NCBI GenBank assembly: GCA_002722955.1
Contig: PBMZ01000102.1
Location: forward strand, 1 to 64,000
Direction: 5' to 3'
Length of the DNA stretch: 64,000 nucleotides
From: Planctomycetaceae bacterium
GTDB lineage: Bacteria > Planctomycetota > Planctomycetia > Planctomycetales > Planctomycetaceae
Numbering within the stretch: the stretch's first letter is position 1; each line of letters opens with the position of its first letter. The notes below the pieces were generated by a model that had not been told where the DNA came from, did not search any database, and worked only from the letters and a program-made list of their open reading frames with translations. Shown piece after piece: positions 50,067 through 59,243 of the stretch. The translations under genes and the position numbers were made by a program.

Positions 50067-52283
50067 ATGTTTTGCAAATCACTTGGGTGTGTCATTCTAA
50101 CGACGGCATTGTTTACGGGGACTTGCCAGGGGCAGTCGAAGCCCAAGCAGGGAAGCAAGGAAACTCAGGCCGAGGCGAAGGCGCTCATCGATCGCTTCAC
50201 GAAAGAGTTCGAAGCGCTGGTCAAAGACGACAAGCACGTCGTCAAACTGCGCGAAGCCGCCGAGTTGCTCGAGTCGACCAATGAGAGTGACCGTTGGACG
50301 AATTACAGTGCGGCTCTCAAGATCTTGCGGCAACATCGCTCGAAGGCGGCGATTCCATTGATCATGAAGTACATGATCAAGCATTCCACCTTTTCGACTG
50401 GTGCGTCGGCGATGAAGTCTTACACCGAAACGCTGTCCGTTCTCAGCGGGCGAGAATTGACGAACCCTTACCGTTACCAAGCGGATCGGTTCACGCCCGT
50501 GGTCGTCGGTGTGAAGAAGATGGCCGAGACTTGGTGGAATAAGAACAGCAAAACGTTGGCCGTCGACATTGACGAGTTGTCGGAGGAGCAGTTGTTGGTC
50601 ATCGTTCATGCGCTGTTGAAGAAGCAGCGTTGGAACAGCAACTACCTTCGCGATCCGTCGGGAAATCATGATCCGACGGCTTACCGGCTTTACCATGTGC
50701 TGTTCTACGACATCATGGGCAGAAGCTCATCGTCTCGCGAACGGGCATGGCGGGCTGAAGAATTGTCACCCGCAATGGTGCCGATACTGCTTAAGATTGC
50801 CGGTTATCAAAAGGAGCCTCCAAAAGAACAAGCCCGCGATTCGATGACGATTCCGTTCGAGATGGTTCACATGCTGGCTTGGATGCGAAAGAACGACCAA
50901 GCACCACAGCTTGACAAGATCGCGGAAGACACTCGACAGAACTCGGCCGTGCGGCTTGTTTGCATCTTGGCATTGTTCGCCGCCGACGAAAAACTGCGGG
51001 CTGATACGTTGATCACCATGCTGAAGTCCGAAAAGAAGATCGAGCGACGCTTGACGATCATCTTGGCACTACAACAAAGCCGGAATACAAAGAAAGTTTT
51101 ACCGACGCTGCTGGCTCAACTGGACGACCCTAACGGCGAGATTCGCTCGGCTGCGATTTACGCGCTGCACAATCACGCGTCGAATGACATTCTGCCGCGA
51201 CTGCAAGAAATGCTCGACGAACTTGATCCACCGGGCGCCGTCGACAACGTGTTGGACGTGATCGGCGAGATGCAAACCGCGGAAGCTCAGGCCGCGTTAA
51301 TCGAGTTCATGCGAGAAGGCTTGAAGACTCCTGCCGGCAAGAAACTCGTACCCGATGCCTTAGGAGCATTCGCGACCGCAACCGACAAACGCTGGTACGA
51401 AGCCGGTGCGCATCCGCAAGAGTACTACTTAGAGCAAGCGGTCAAAGCCATCAAGTGGTGGGATAGCCAAGCCTCGCTGCGAAAGCCCGCGCCATCAATC
51501 ATCGCTCCGGCCGCCCCACCCACCGGCCTCGTGAAGTCAGGAAATCGCGCAGTCGATGAAACTCGCACGGCAGTTAGGGCGTTGATGTCGAAGTTGGATC
51601 AATTTCAACTAAAGCTCACCTATCGTGGGCCACAGCCGAAGCTTTATTCATCCGTGTTGCTCAGTGTTCCGCCCATCGATCCACTGTACAGCCACGAGAT
51701 GGCTCAGATTCTCAAGGCCGAAGCTATACTGATCATCTGTCACCTTGCAGGCAACGGCTTCTTGTTTCGCGGCGGAGTGAATCGAAACAAGCCGAATCCG
51801 TACCGCGACGGTTCGTACTACGAATTCGAGGTTACCAACGGCAAGGATGTCTATCGCGACATCTTGCCTTGGGCCGGCCGCACATACCGTTGGAAAGATC
51901 AGCAGTGGTCTCGAACATTCGACCAGATCGCCAACCTGCGCACTCTTCTTTCCGGTCGCGCCGCTCAGGTTTTCGACGGTGTGACGTTGCCATTGGAAGA
52001 GATGAAGACGTCGATCATCAATCGCAGCAAACGATGGAAGGCCAAGCGTGTCGTGGCCGACTTCAATTGGCTGACCGAGAACGCCATCCCAATCGGCTCG
52101 CCCAAATACCACGTTCGCGAGATCCTCGGCGATCCAATCGGCAAGGAAGTCAAACTGGCCAACGGCGGCTCTTATTGGCTGTTCGTCCGCAATGATGCCA
52201 ACAAGAAACAGTTTGAAGCTCTGAGCATCGTGTTCGACGCCAACGGCCGAATGACGGGTGTTGGACGGAAGCCGATTGAGTAG
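50067..52283 (+). CDS. Exported HEAT-repeat protein
   Basis: 738 residues with signal peptide (GCVILTTALFTGTCQGQ). The middle part, residues 250-430, shows HEAT repeats (VRLVCILALFAADEKLRADT, EIRSAAIYALHNHASNDILP, AEAQAALIEFMREGL). The N-terminal 200 residues are helical and unassigned. From about 505 a distinct beta-rich domain follows (LKLTYRGPQPKLYSSVLL ... MTGVGRKPIE) that has no recognised name. GGGAG stands just before ATG 50067. Role unknown; a scaffold is plausible. Divergent from the second sulfatase gene. Confidence 0.78.
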   Translation: MFCKSLGCVILTTALFTGTCQGQSKPKQGSKETQAEAKALIDRFTKEFEALVKDDKHVVKLREAAELLESTNESDRWTNYSAALKILRQHRSKAAIPLIMKYMIKHSTFSTGASAMKSYTETLSVLSGRELTNPYRYQADRFTPVVVGVKKMAETWWNKNSKTLAVDIDELSEEQLLVIVHALLKKQRWNSNYLRDPSGNHDPTAYRLYHVLFYDIMGRSSSSRERAWRAEELSPAMVPILLKIAGYQKEPPKEQARDSMTIPFEMVHMLAWMRKNDQAPQLDKIAEDTRQNSAVRLVCILALFAADEKLRADTLITMLKSEKKIERRLTIILALQQSRNTKKVLPTLLAQLDDPNGEIRSAAIYALHNHASNDILPRLQEMLDELDPPGAVDNVLDVIGEMQTAEAQAALIEFMREGLKTPAGKKLVPDALGAFATATDKRWYEAGAHPQEYYLEQAVKAIKWWDSQASLRKPAPSIIAPAAPPTGLVKSGNRAVDETRTAVRALMSKLDQFQLKLTYRGPQPKLYSSVLLSVPPIDPLYSHEMAQILKAEAILIICHLAGNGFLFRGGVNRNKPNPYRDGSYYEFEVTNGKDVYRDILPWAGRTYRWKDQQWSRTFDQIANLRTLLSGRAAQVFDGVTLPLEEMKTSIINRSKRWKAKRVVADFNWLTENAIPIGSPKYHVREILGDPIGKEVKLANGGSYWLFVRNDANKKQFEALSIVFDANGRMTGVGRKPIE

Positions 52284-52325
52284 TTGACGGGATCGCTTGA
52301 CTCCTGCGCTGGGCCGTGACTCATC

Positions 52326-52388
52326 GTTTAACCCGTAGCCGAAAGCGAGGTTTACGCAATGCTTCTCGCCTTCGACTACGGGTTAAAC
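52326..52388. repeat. Intergenic palindrome family A, copy 3
   Basis: Arms GTTTAACCCGTAGCCGAAAG (52326-52345) plus CGAG and the complementary CTCG...CGGGTTAAAC (52365-52387), with few mismatches. Lies between the HEAT-repeat gene and the aldehyde dehydrogenase gene. Confidence 0.82.
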
Positions 52389-52492
52389 GATCACGCCGCA
52401 GATGCTCCGGCTGCTTGACATTGTGCCGTTTGCCGCATACTTTCGATTTCTTCACAGGCAAACAGAAATCTCCTTAGAAATAGAGCCCCCTC

Positions 52493-54073
52493 ATGAGTGC
52501 GCAACCAGTATTGATTAACGGCGAATGGCAATCTTCTAGCTCGACAAATACGTTTCAAGCGACCAATCCCAGCACCACCGAAGCCTTGCCAGAGCTTTAT
52601 CCAGTCAGCGACTGGGCCGAGATTGAGTCGGCGATTGTCGCCGCCGATGCGGCAGCTCGCGAAATGCGAGGATGGCCAGGGAGTCGGTTTGCCGCGTTTC
52701 TCGACGCGTACGCTGATGGCATCGAGACGTGCACGCAAGAGCTGGTTGAAGCTGCGAACGCAGAGACGGCTTTGCCGGTGTCACCTCGCCTGCAGGATGT
52801 CGAGCTTCCGCGGACAACCAATCAACTTCGACAAGCTGCTGCTGCCGCTCGAAGTTCAAGCTGGACGGCCCCCACAATCGACACGGCGACCGGCATTCGA
52901 TCGATGTTTGGCCCGATCGGGCCAGTGGCAGTTTTTGGTCCGAATAATTTTCCCTTCGCCTTTAATAGTATCGCTGGTGGTGATTTCGCTGCAGCCGTCG
53001 CGGCTGGAAATCCTGTGATCGCGAAAGGTCACTCCTCGCACCCTAGGACGACGCAAATCTTTGCAGAGGAAGCTCAGAAGGCTGCGGTGGCGACAGAGAT
53101 GCCTGCCGCGTTCGTGCAATTGATTTATCGTACCAGCCACGCAGACGGTGCCCGATTCGTCGGTCATCCGCTGATGGCCGCCACTGGTTATACAGGTTCG
53201 CGTGAGGCCGGATTGGTTCTCAAAGAATCGGCGGACAAGGCCGGCAATCCGATTTACCTCGAGCTATCCAGCATCAACCCCGTGTTCATCCTACCGGGGG
53301 CGATCGCCGAGCGTTCCGAAGAGCTTGCCGCAGACTTCACCGGAAGTTGCTTGATGGGAACGGGCCAATTTTGCACAAACCCTGGCCTCGTTGTATTACT
53401 CGCCAGCGAAGCAACCGACGCGTTTGTTCAATCTGTGACCGCGAAGTTCAGCGAAGCCGGGATTGGAACGATGTTAGGAGAAGGCGTCCAACGAAGCTTC
53501 ACCGCCGGAATTCAAGCGTTGACTTCGGCCGGCGCGACAATTCTTACTGGGGGCGAGAGTGGTGGCGGCACCGGTTTTTCTTGTGCCAACACATTACTTT
53601 CCGTCGACGGCGAGAGTTTTGTCAACAGCCCTGAAGCACTGCAAGCGGAAGCCTTCGGAAACAGCTCACTGTTTGTTGTTGCCAAGGATGAAGCACAACT
53701 GGGGCAGATCGCTGAGTCGCTGGAAGGAAACTTGACTGGCTGTGTTTACAGCGCCGCCGATGGCAGTGACGACGCTCTTTATGATGCCATCGTTCCCGCG
53801 CTGCGAACGAAAGTCGGCCGGCTGCTGAATGATAAGATGCCAACCGGCGTCGCGGTCTCGGCTGCCATGAATCATGGCGGGCCGTTTCCGGCAACCGGAC
53901 ACCCAACATTTACGGCCGTCGGAATGCCAACAGCGGTTTGCCGTTTCGGAATGTTACAATGTTACGATAACATTCGGGCCCATCGACTTCCGCCGGAACT
54001 TCAAGACAAGAATCCAACTGGCGAACTCTGGCGTTCAATCGACGGCCAGTGGACGCAAGCGGACGTTTCGTAA
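52493..54073 (+). CDS. Aldehyde dehydrogenase (NADP+), alpha-ketoglutaric semialdehyde dehydrogenase-like
   Basis: Oxidises 2,5-dioxovalerate (alpha-ketoglutaric semialdehyde), the last step of non-phosphorylating pentose or hexarate degradation, to 2-oxoglutarate. Motifs: FGPNNFPFAFN (cofactor region), IYLELSSINPVF (general-base Glu) and GTGQFCTNPGLVV (catalytic Cys). The variant FCTNPG and the C-terminal MNHGGPFPATGHP are typical of KGSADH, which is a distinct ALDH branch. 526 residues as usual. ATG 52493. No other pathway genes are next to it. Confidence 0.9.
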   Translation: MSAQPVLINGEWQSSSSTNTFQATNPSTTEALPELYPVSDWAEIESAIVAADAAAREMRGWPGSRFAAFLDAYADGIETCTQELVEAANAETALPVSPRLQDVELPRTTNQLRQAAAAARSSSWTAPTIDTATGIRSMFGPIGPVAVFGPNNFPFAFNSIAGGDFAAAVAAGNPVIAKGHSSHPRTTQIFAEEAQKAAVATEMPAAFVQLIYRTSHADGARFVGHPLMAATGYTGSREAGLVLKESADKAGNPIYLELSSINPVFILPGAIAERSEELAADFTGSCLMGTGQFCTNPGLVVLLASEATDAFVQSVTAKFSEAGIGTMLGEGVQRSFTAGIQALTSAGATILTGGESGGGTGFSCANTLLSVDGESFVNSPEALQAEAFGNSSLFVVAKDEAQLGQIAESLEGNLTGCVYSAADGSDDALYDAIVPALRTKVGRLLNDKMPTGVAVSAAMNHGGPFPATGHPTFTAVGMPTAVCRFGMLQCYDNIRAHRLPPELQDKNPTGELWRSIDGQWTQADVS

Positions 54074-54100
54074 GCAACAACAATTGGGCTTAGAAGACGA

Positions 54101-55090
54101 GTGTCCTCAATCAGTGATACTATTCTGAATAGCACCAGCAGTGGTTCGATCAGTGCTGCGCAAGCGCCGAGTCAAGCATCGATCACTGTTTCCAGCGTTG
54201 CCATCAGTCTGATCGTACACGCGCCGCTGGTCATCTGGCTGAGTGCCATTGATTGGACACCACCAACGCCTGCACCGACCCAACAAGCCGTGGCATCCAT
54301 CGATTCCTCGCTTTCTAAATCGGCTGTTTCCGAAGAACTCGAGAGTATTGAACCTGTTCCTGTAGAGTTGCCCGTCGAATCGACACCAGCAGAACAACAG
54401 ACTGCCGCCGAGACAAAGCCACCAACAGCGAACCCGCTCGAACCTGTATCGACCTCCAAGCCCACTCGCCCATCGATGTGGAGTCGTTCCAACGTTGATC
54501 AAGCTCTATCCCAACTCACGGATCAACAACTCGCCAACGAGTTTCAAGCCGTCCGCGTACAGAACGCAACATTGAAAATTGCAACTTTGGCAGCGCTTGA
54601 TCACGGGCTTCCCAGCTCGACGGCAGCGCCGACCGCTCAAAGTCGAACAACACAGGAAGCCGCCATTTCCAACGAAAAGCCAGCGGTATCATCCGTTTCG
54701 AAAACGAGCCCCTCGAAGAATCCAAAGCGTACGCCTGACAAATCGAAAACGAAGTCACCAGCTGCCGACTCGTCCGTCGCATCGAAAGCGAATGTTGGAA
54801 CGAAAGTGGACGAGTTACCACAAAAGCTGCCAACCAATGCCCCGCCCGCTTATCCAAAGACCGAGTTAGCGGCTGGGATTGAGGGACTTGTGTTGTTGCG
54901 AGTTCAAGTTTCTGCCACCGGCAAGGTGTCTCGGATCAGTGTTCATCGATCAAGCGGCACGTTGGCTCTTGATTCGGCCGCGCTCAAAGCCGTTCGAAAT
55001 TGGCAGTTTCGCCCGGCGAAACGGAACGGTCAGAGCGTTTCTCACGAGATTGCCGTTCCAGTTCGATTCCGAATTCGCTCGCAGAATTAG
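54101..55090 (+). CDS. TonB family protein (energy transducer)
   Basis: GTG start. One N-terminal membrane helix (SVAISLIVHAPLVIWLSAI), a long Pro/Ser/Thr/Lys-rich periplasmic linker and a C-terminal TonB domain (residues 245-325: NAPPAYPKTELAAGIEGLVL, then RVQVSATGKVSRISV, LDSAALKAVRNWQFRPAKR). The YPxxxxxxGxxG pattern is present. It would link ExbB/ExbD to outer-membrane uptake; no ExbB/D or receptor is in the window. 329 residues. It follows the dehydrogenase gene by 27 bases. Confidence 0.9.
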   Translation: MSSISDTILNSTSSGSISAAQAPSQASITVSSVAISLIVHAPLVIWLSAIDWTPPTPAPTQQAVASIDSSLSKSAVSEELESIEPVPVELPVESTPAEQQTAAETKPPTANPLEPVSTSKPTRPSMWSRSNVDQALSQLTDQQLANEFQAVRVQNATLKIATLAALDHGLPSSTAAPTAQSRTTQEAAISNEKPAVSSVSKTSPSKNPKRTPDKSKTKSPAADSSVASKANVGTKVDELPQKLPTNAPPAYPKTELAAGIEGLVLLRVQVSATGKVSRISVHRSSGTLALDSAALKAVRNWQFRPAKRNGQSVSHEIAVPVRFRIRSQN

Positions 55091-55157
55091 CCCGCTGTCC
55101 TCATAGGCAGACTCGGTAAGTTGTTTTGATCGTTGGCTGGCCCCATAATGCGATTTA

Positions 55158-55226
55158 GTTGGAGTCCGGCCTTTAGACGATTTTGCTACTGGAGGCCGGT
55201 TGGGCGGCTAAAGCCTGTACTCCAAC
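55158..55226. repeat. Imperfect intergenic inverted repeat (family F)
   Basis: Arms GTTGGAGTCCGGCCTTTAG (55158-55176) and CTAAAGCCTGTACTCCAAC (55208-55226), three mismatches in 19. Between the TonB gene and the M20 gene. Only copy in the window. Confidence 0.7.
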
Positions 55227-55282
55227 TGTTCAATGCGATTTAGATCGCCGAGCGTGCGGCGGCAGAAACGGCATGCTTTTCA

Positions 55283-56764
55283 ATGCGAGATCTCATGGCC
55301 TTGCCAACTTCCATCAAAACAATTGCCATTGTGTGTTTAACGTTTGCTTGGGCAACAAGTCTTGGAACACAAGCGTGTTTTGCACAAAAGGATCGATTGA
55401 TTCAGTCGATTCGCGATCAGGAAGAATTCACCTGGCGGATCGCTCAACAGATCTGGAAGTGGGCAGAGCCCGGTTATCAAGAAACAAAGTCGTCAAAGCT
55501 CTTGGCCGATGCGTTAGAAGCCGCTGAGTTCAAAGTCGAGCGTCGCGTTGCCGGTATCCCGACCGCTTTTGCAGCAACTTATGGCGAGGGAAAACCGGTC
55601 ATCGGAATCCTTGGTGAATACGACGCGTTACCGGGCCTCTCACAAACAGCGGCCCCTTACCGTCAGCCACGTGAAGATGTGACGTACGGGCATGCTTGCG
55701 GTCATCATTTGTTTGGAGCCGCTTCGGCATCGGCGGCCATCGGAATTGCTCAGCAGATTCGCAGCGGTCAATTGAAAGGCACCGTGCGTTACTACGGCTG
55801 CCCTGCCGAAGAAGGTGGCAGCGGCAAGGTCTTCATGGTGCAAGCTGGTCTGTTTAAAGATTGCGACGCCGTGTTGCATTGGCATCCCAGCAGTCAGAAC
55901 TCGGCCGGTGATCGATCCACTTTGGCTCGGATGGCGGTCAAGTTTCGTTTTCACGGCAAGGCTGCTCACGCGGCGGGCGCTCCGGAGCAAGGACGATCAG
56001 CGCTTGACGCCGTCGAGTTGACCAACTTCGCGGCTCAGCTGATGAGAGAACACACGCCAGATCAAACTCGAATCCACTACGTCATCACCGCTGGTGGCGA
56101 CGCTCCCAATGTCGTGCCTGAATTCTCTGAAGTTTACTACTACATCCGTCACCCGAAAGCTCACGTTGTGCGGGGTCTTTACAAGCGTTTGGTTTTGTGT
56201 GCTCAGGCTGGAGCAATGGGCACGGAGACGAAACTGGATATCAATTTCCAAGGTGGCATCGTCGAGATCTTGCCCAATCAATCATTGTCTCAAGTTGTGA
56301 TCAGGAACTTTCGAGAACAAAACGATTTGAGCTACTCGGCGGAAGACGTCAAGTTCGCACTGCGTTTGCAAGATACGATGCCGAAACCGAAGTCCTTGGA
56401 CACAATCAAGCTTGTTGTGGATCGCAGTGGTACTGTGGGAATGGGCTCGACGGACGTTGGCGATGTTTCTTGGGTTGTTCCCACAACAGGATTCACGACG
56501 GCATGTTGGGTGCCTGGTACTCCTGGCCATTCCTGGCAAGCAGTCGCTTGCGGCGGAACGAACATAGCGAAGAATGGAATGAATTTGGCGGCAAGAGTTC
56601 TGGCAGCAACCGCCTGGGATTTGATGACCAACCCAACAGATCTTTCTGGCGGAAAGCGAGAACACGCTCGACGCATTGGAGAGGAAAAGTACGCGACACT
56701 GATGGAGCCAGGGCAAAAGCCACCGTTGGATTATCGCAAGCCGCCAAAGAGTACGAAGCGTTAG
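55283..56764 (+). CDS. M20 family amidohydrolase (AbgB-like), exported
   Basis: Zinc metallo-amidohydrolase like the p-aminobenzoyl-glutamate hydrolase B subunit. Signal peptide (TIAIVCLTFAWATSLGTQA), then VIGILGEYDALPGLSQ, YGHACGHHLFGAA (metal ligands), GCPAEEGGSGKVFM (catalytic Glu-Glu) and the dimerisation domain (FHGKAAHAAGAPEQGRSALD). C-terminal GTPGHSWQAVACGGT carries a further His. 493 residues. Unusual in being exported; most AbgB proteins are cytosolic. ATG 55283, with ATG 55295 as alternative. Confidence 0.9.
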   Translation: MRDLMALPTSIKTIAIVCLTFAWATSLGTQACFAQKDRLIQSIRDQEEFTWRIAQQIWKWAEPGYQETKSSKLLADALEAAEFKVERRVAGIPTAFAATYGEGKPVIGILGEYDALPGLSQTAAPYRQPREDVTYGHACGHHLFGAASASAAIGIAQQIRSGQLKGTVRYYGCPAEEGGSGKVFMVQAGLFKDCDAVLHWHPSSQNSAGDRSTLARMAVKFRFHGKAAHAAGAPEQGRSALDAVELTNFAAQLMREHTPDQTRIHYVITAGGDAPNVVPEFSEVYYYIRHPKAHVVRGLYKRLVLCAQAGAMGTETKLDINFQGGIVEILPNQSLSQVVIRNFREQNDLSYSAEDVKFALRLQDTMPKPKSLDTIKLVVDRSGTVGMGSTDVGDVSWVVPTTGFTTACWVPGTPGHSWQAVACGGTNIAKNGMNLAARVLAATAWDLMTNPTDLSGGKREHARRIGEEKYATLMEPGQKPPLDYRKPPKSTKR

Positions 56765-56815
56765 AACAAATTCGCTAGCCAGGAACTGATTGCTAGATCT
56801 GTTCTTGTGTTTGAT

Positions 56816-56905
56816 GGTAACCCGATGCGTGAGCGAGGGATGCTCACACGTGTTTGCAATGATGCGTATGGTTAGAATATACGTATCAGCATCCCTCGCT
56901 CACGC
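56816..56905. repeat. Intergenic palindrome family B, copy 3
   Basis: Starts GGTAACCCGATGCGTGAGCG as at 37181. Perfect inner arms of 18 bases: GCGTGAGCGAGGGATGCT (56827-56844) and complement (56888-56905). The right arm lacks the terminal CATCGGGTTACC part, so the copy is truncated. Confidence 0.82.
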
Positions 56906-56928
56906 TTTTTGTGTTGCGCACTTTTTCT

Positions 56929-57130
56929 TTAGGCCCAACGGGCCGGACCTATGTCAGCCCAGGGCGAAGCCCTGGAAATGACGAAATGAACACGGAAAGC
57001 CCCAACGGGGCGACACTACAAGACCAGATCAGAAGTTAGGGCCGCCCCATTGGGGCTGATAAGATTTATTGGTCCACGCATCCCAGGGCTCCGCCCTGGG
57101 ATGACATAGGTCCGGCCCGTTGGGCCTAAA
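56929..57130. repeat. Large nested palindrome (family C) of about 200 bases
   Basis: Outer arms of about 48 bases (56929-56976 and 57083-57130) begin TTTAGGCCCAACGGGCCGGA and differ at only a few positions. Inside each arm are smaller palindromes (GGCCCAACGGGCC, CCCAGGGCGAAGCCCTGG), and a second inner pair CCCCAACGGGGC / GCCCCATTGGGGC lies in the centre. It sits right upstream of the alpha/beta hydrolase gene. No coding content. Confidence 0.85.
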
Positions 57131-57227
57131 GACACTATATTTGTAAGGTTTCCTAACAATAGTGACGAAAAAAACGCAACATCAAAACTCACGCTTCGGG
57201 TTACCAACAGACAACAACCAGTTGAAA

Positions 57228-59240
57228 ATGAAACTCATGAATCTACGAAGTCTCGCCTTACTCCTCGTCATTTCGGCCTCAGTCGCAACAGCGAATGCTC
57301 AAAAGGCATCGCCCGAACAAACCGAGCAAATCCAGGCAAAGCTGGAACAGCTCAACAAAGAAATTGCGAAGCTCAAGGGAAACGCGAATCTCGACGTTCG
57401 TTTGATTGCGGATGTTGAAATCTACGCGAAGGCGGCTGAGTGGATTTTGCGGCACAACGAGTTCTACTTGCCCCGCAAACGTGAAGGCAAAGAACAAAAG
57501 CCGTCGCAGTATCCGCAATTCACACTGACAGCACTCGACACGGGATTGGAAAGAGCAAGGGAACTGGCGGCTGGCAAATCGCCGTGGCGTTATAAGGCCG
57601 GTAAGTCCATCCGCGGATATTACTCGCGCGTCGATAATTCGGTGCAACCCTATGCCATCACTTTGCCCGAGGGCATCAATCCGAATCTCGGTACGCGCTA
57701 TCCAACGCATGTGAAGCTTCACGGTCGCAACGGCGGACTAAACGAAGTTCGCTTCATTCACGATCATGACAAAAAGCCGTTGCCCGAAGGTCAGAAGTTC
57801 GTGCAGATCGACGTCTTCGGTCGTACTAACAATGCGTATCGTTGGGCTGGTGAGACGGACGTCCTCGAGGCGTTGACCAATGCGAAACGCATGTGTCGTA
57901 TTGACTCGAAACGCACAACGCTTTGGGGCTTTTCGATGGGTGGAGCCGGTGCGTGGCATCTTGGTTTGCATTTTCCGTCGATGTGGAGTTCTGTTGGTCC
58001 CGGTGCTGGCTTTGTCGACTTTTACAAGTACCAAAAGCAGACCGAACAACGCCCAATTCACCAACATAAGATGCTGCGAATTTATGACTCCGTTGATTAT
58101 GCCTTGAATGCTTACAACGTTCCGATTTGTACTTACGGAGGCGAGTTGGATGCTCAGCTTGTCGCCAGCACATCGATGGTTGAGGCTGCGAAGAAGCTAG
58201 ACGTCGACATCGAATTGTTGATTGGCAAGGGCATGGGGCATAAGTTCCATCCTGATAGCTTCAAGGAATTCATGGGTTTCCATACCGCTCAATCCAAGAA
58301 AGGTCGCCCCAATTACCCGGGCAGACGAACCATTCGTTTTGTGACTTACACCATGAAGTACGACAAGTGCGAGTGGATGACGATCGGCGAAATTCTGCGC
58401 ATGTACGAACCAGCAACGGTCGAAGCGACTTATAATATTCGAACCAACACAATGAATATTCGTACTAAGAATATTGGCGTCATCAAGGTGTCTCGCGATG
58501 TTGCTGACTATGTCAACATCGACGGCACGACACTGGATTTGTCGGTCGCCGCTGAAGGCTTGCTGCCAGATGTTTACTATGAATTGGGACGCGACCGATG
58601 GGAAATCATGAGCTATCAACAGTCGCGTGACTACGATTCCTTGCCCACACCGCTGCGGAAAAGACGGAATCTGCAGGGACCGATCGACGATGCGTTTATG
58701 GAATCGTTCATTTGTGTTCGCGGCACGGGTGATGCTTGGTCCGAAAACCAAACGGCGTGGGCGAATTGGACACTGAAGCGGTTCGAAGGGGAATTCGACA
58801 AATGGTTGAGGGGTAAGGTTCGCGTCGTCGATGACAAAGACGTCACGCCCGAGATGCTCGAAGACAATCACTTGATCCTCTTCGGCGACCCCGGTTCCAA
58901 CTCATGGATCGCCAAAGTGATTGACGAAACACCGATCGAGTGGAATAAAGACTCCATCAAAGTCGGCAAGGACTCTTTCGATCCGAACACGCACGGTTTG
59001 TCATTCGTCTATCCGAACCCTGAAAATCCCAAGCGATACATCGTTATCAACTCGGGCCACACGTTCCATGAAAGGGATTTCAAGGCGTCCAACTCGTGGC
59101 TGTTTCCACGGCTTGGTGACTATGGCGTGCAAAAATTCACAAAGAATAAATCCGGCGGCTACGATGAAGAGATCGTGCTGTCCGATTTCTTCAACGGTGG
59201 TTGGGTGTTGAAGCCGGCGGCCAAAGGCGAGCAAAACTGA
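57228..59240 (+). CDS. Exported prolyl oligopeptidase/esterase-like alpha/beta hydrolase
   Basis: 670-residue secreted hydrolase. Signal peptide (SLALLLVISASVATANA), an N-terminal helix, then a catalytic domain: HVKLHGRNGGLNEVRF (oxyanion region), TLWGFSMGGAGAWHLG (nucleophile GFSMGG) and, near 350, PICTYGGELDAQ and GKGMGHKFHPD for Asp and His. The C-terminal 280 residues form a beta-rich module seen in planctomycete proteins of this type, ending DFFNGGWVLKP. ATG 57228 is preferred as the signal peptide starts there. Four bases before the next gene. Confidence 0.85.
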   Translation: MKLMNLRSLALLLVISASVATANAQKASPEQTEQIQAKLEQLNKEIAKLKGNANLDVRLIADVEIYAKAAEWILRHNEFYLPRKREGKEQKPSQYPQFTLTALDTGLERARELAAGKSPWRYKAGKSIRGYYSRVDNSVQPYAITLPEGINPNLGTRYPTHVKLHGRNGGLNEVRFIHDHDKKPLPEGQKFVQIDVFGRTNNAYRWAGETDVLEALTNAKRMCRIDSKRTTLWGFSMGGAGAWHLGLHFPSMWSSVGPGAGFVDFYKYQKQTEQRPIHQHKMLRIYDSVDYALNAYNVPICTYGGELDAQLVASTSMVEAAKKLDVDIELLIGKGMGHKFHPDSFKEFMGFHTAQSKKGRPNYPGRRTIRFVTYTMKYDKCEWMTIGEILRMYEPATVEATYNIRTNTMNIRTKNIGVIKVSRDVADYVNIDGTTLDLSVAAEGLLPDVYYELGRDRWEIMSYQQSRDYDSLPTPLRKRRNLQGPIDDAFMESFICVRGTGDAWSENQTAWANWTLKRFEGEFDKWLRGKVRVVDDKDVTPEMLEDNHLILFGDPGSNSWIAKVIDETPIEWNKDSIKVGKDSFDPNTHGLSFVYPNPENPKRYIVINSGHTFHERDFKASNSWLFPRLGDYGVQKFTKNKSGGYDEEIVLSDFFNGGWVLKPAAKGEQN

Positions 59241-59243
59241 CCG

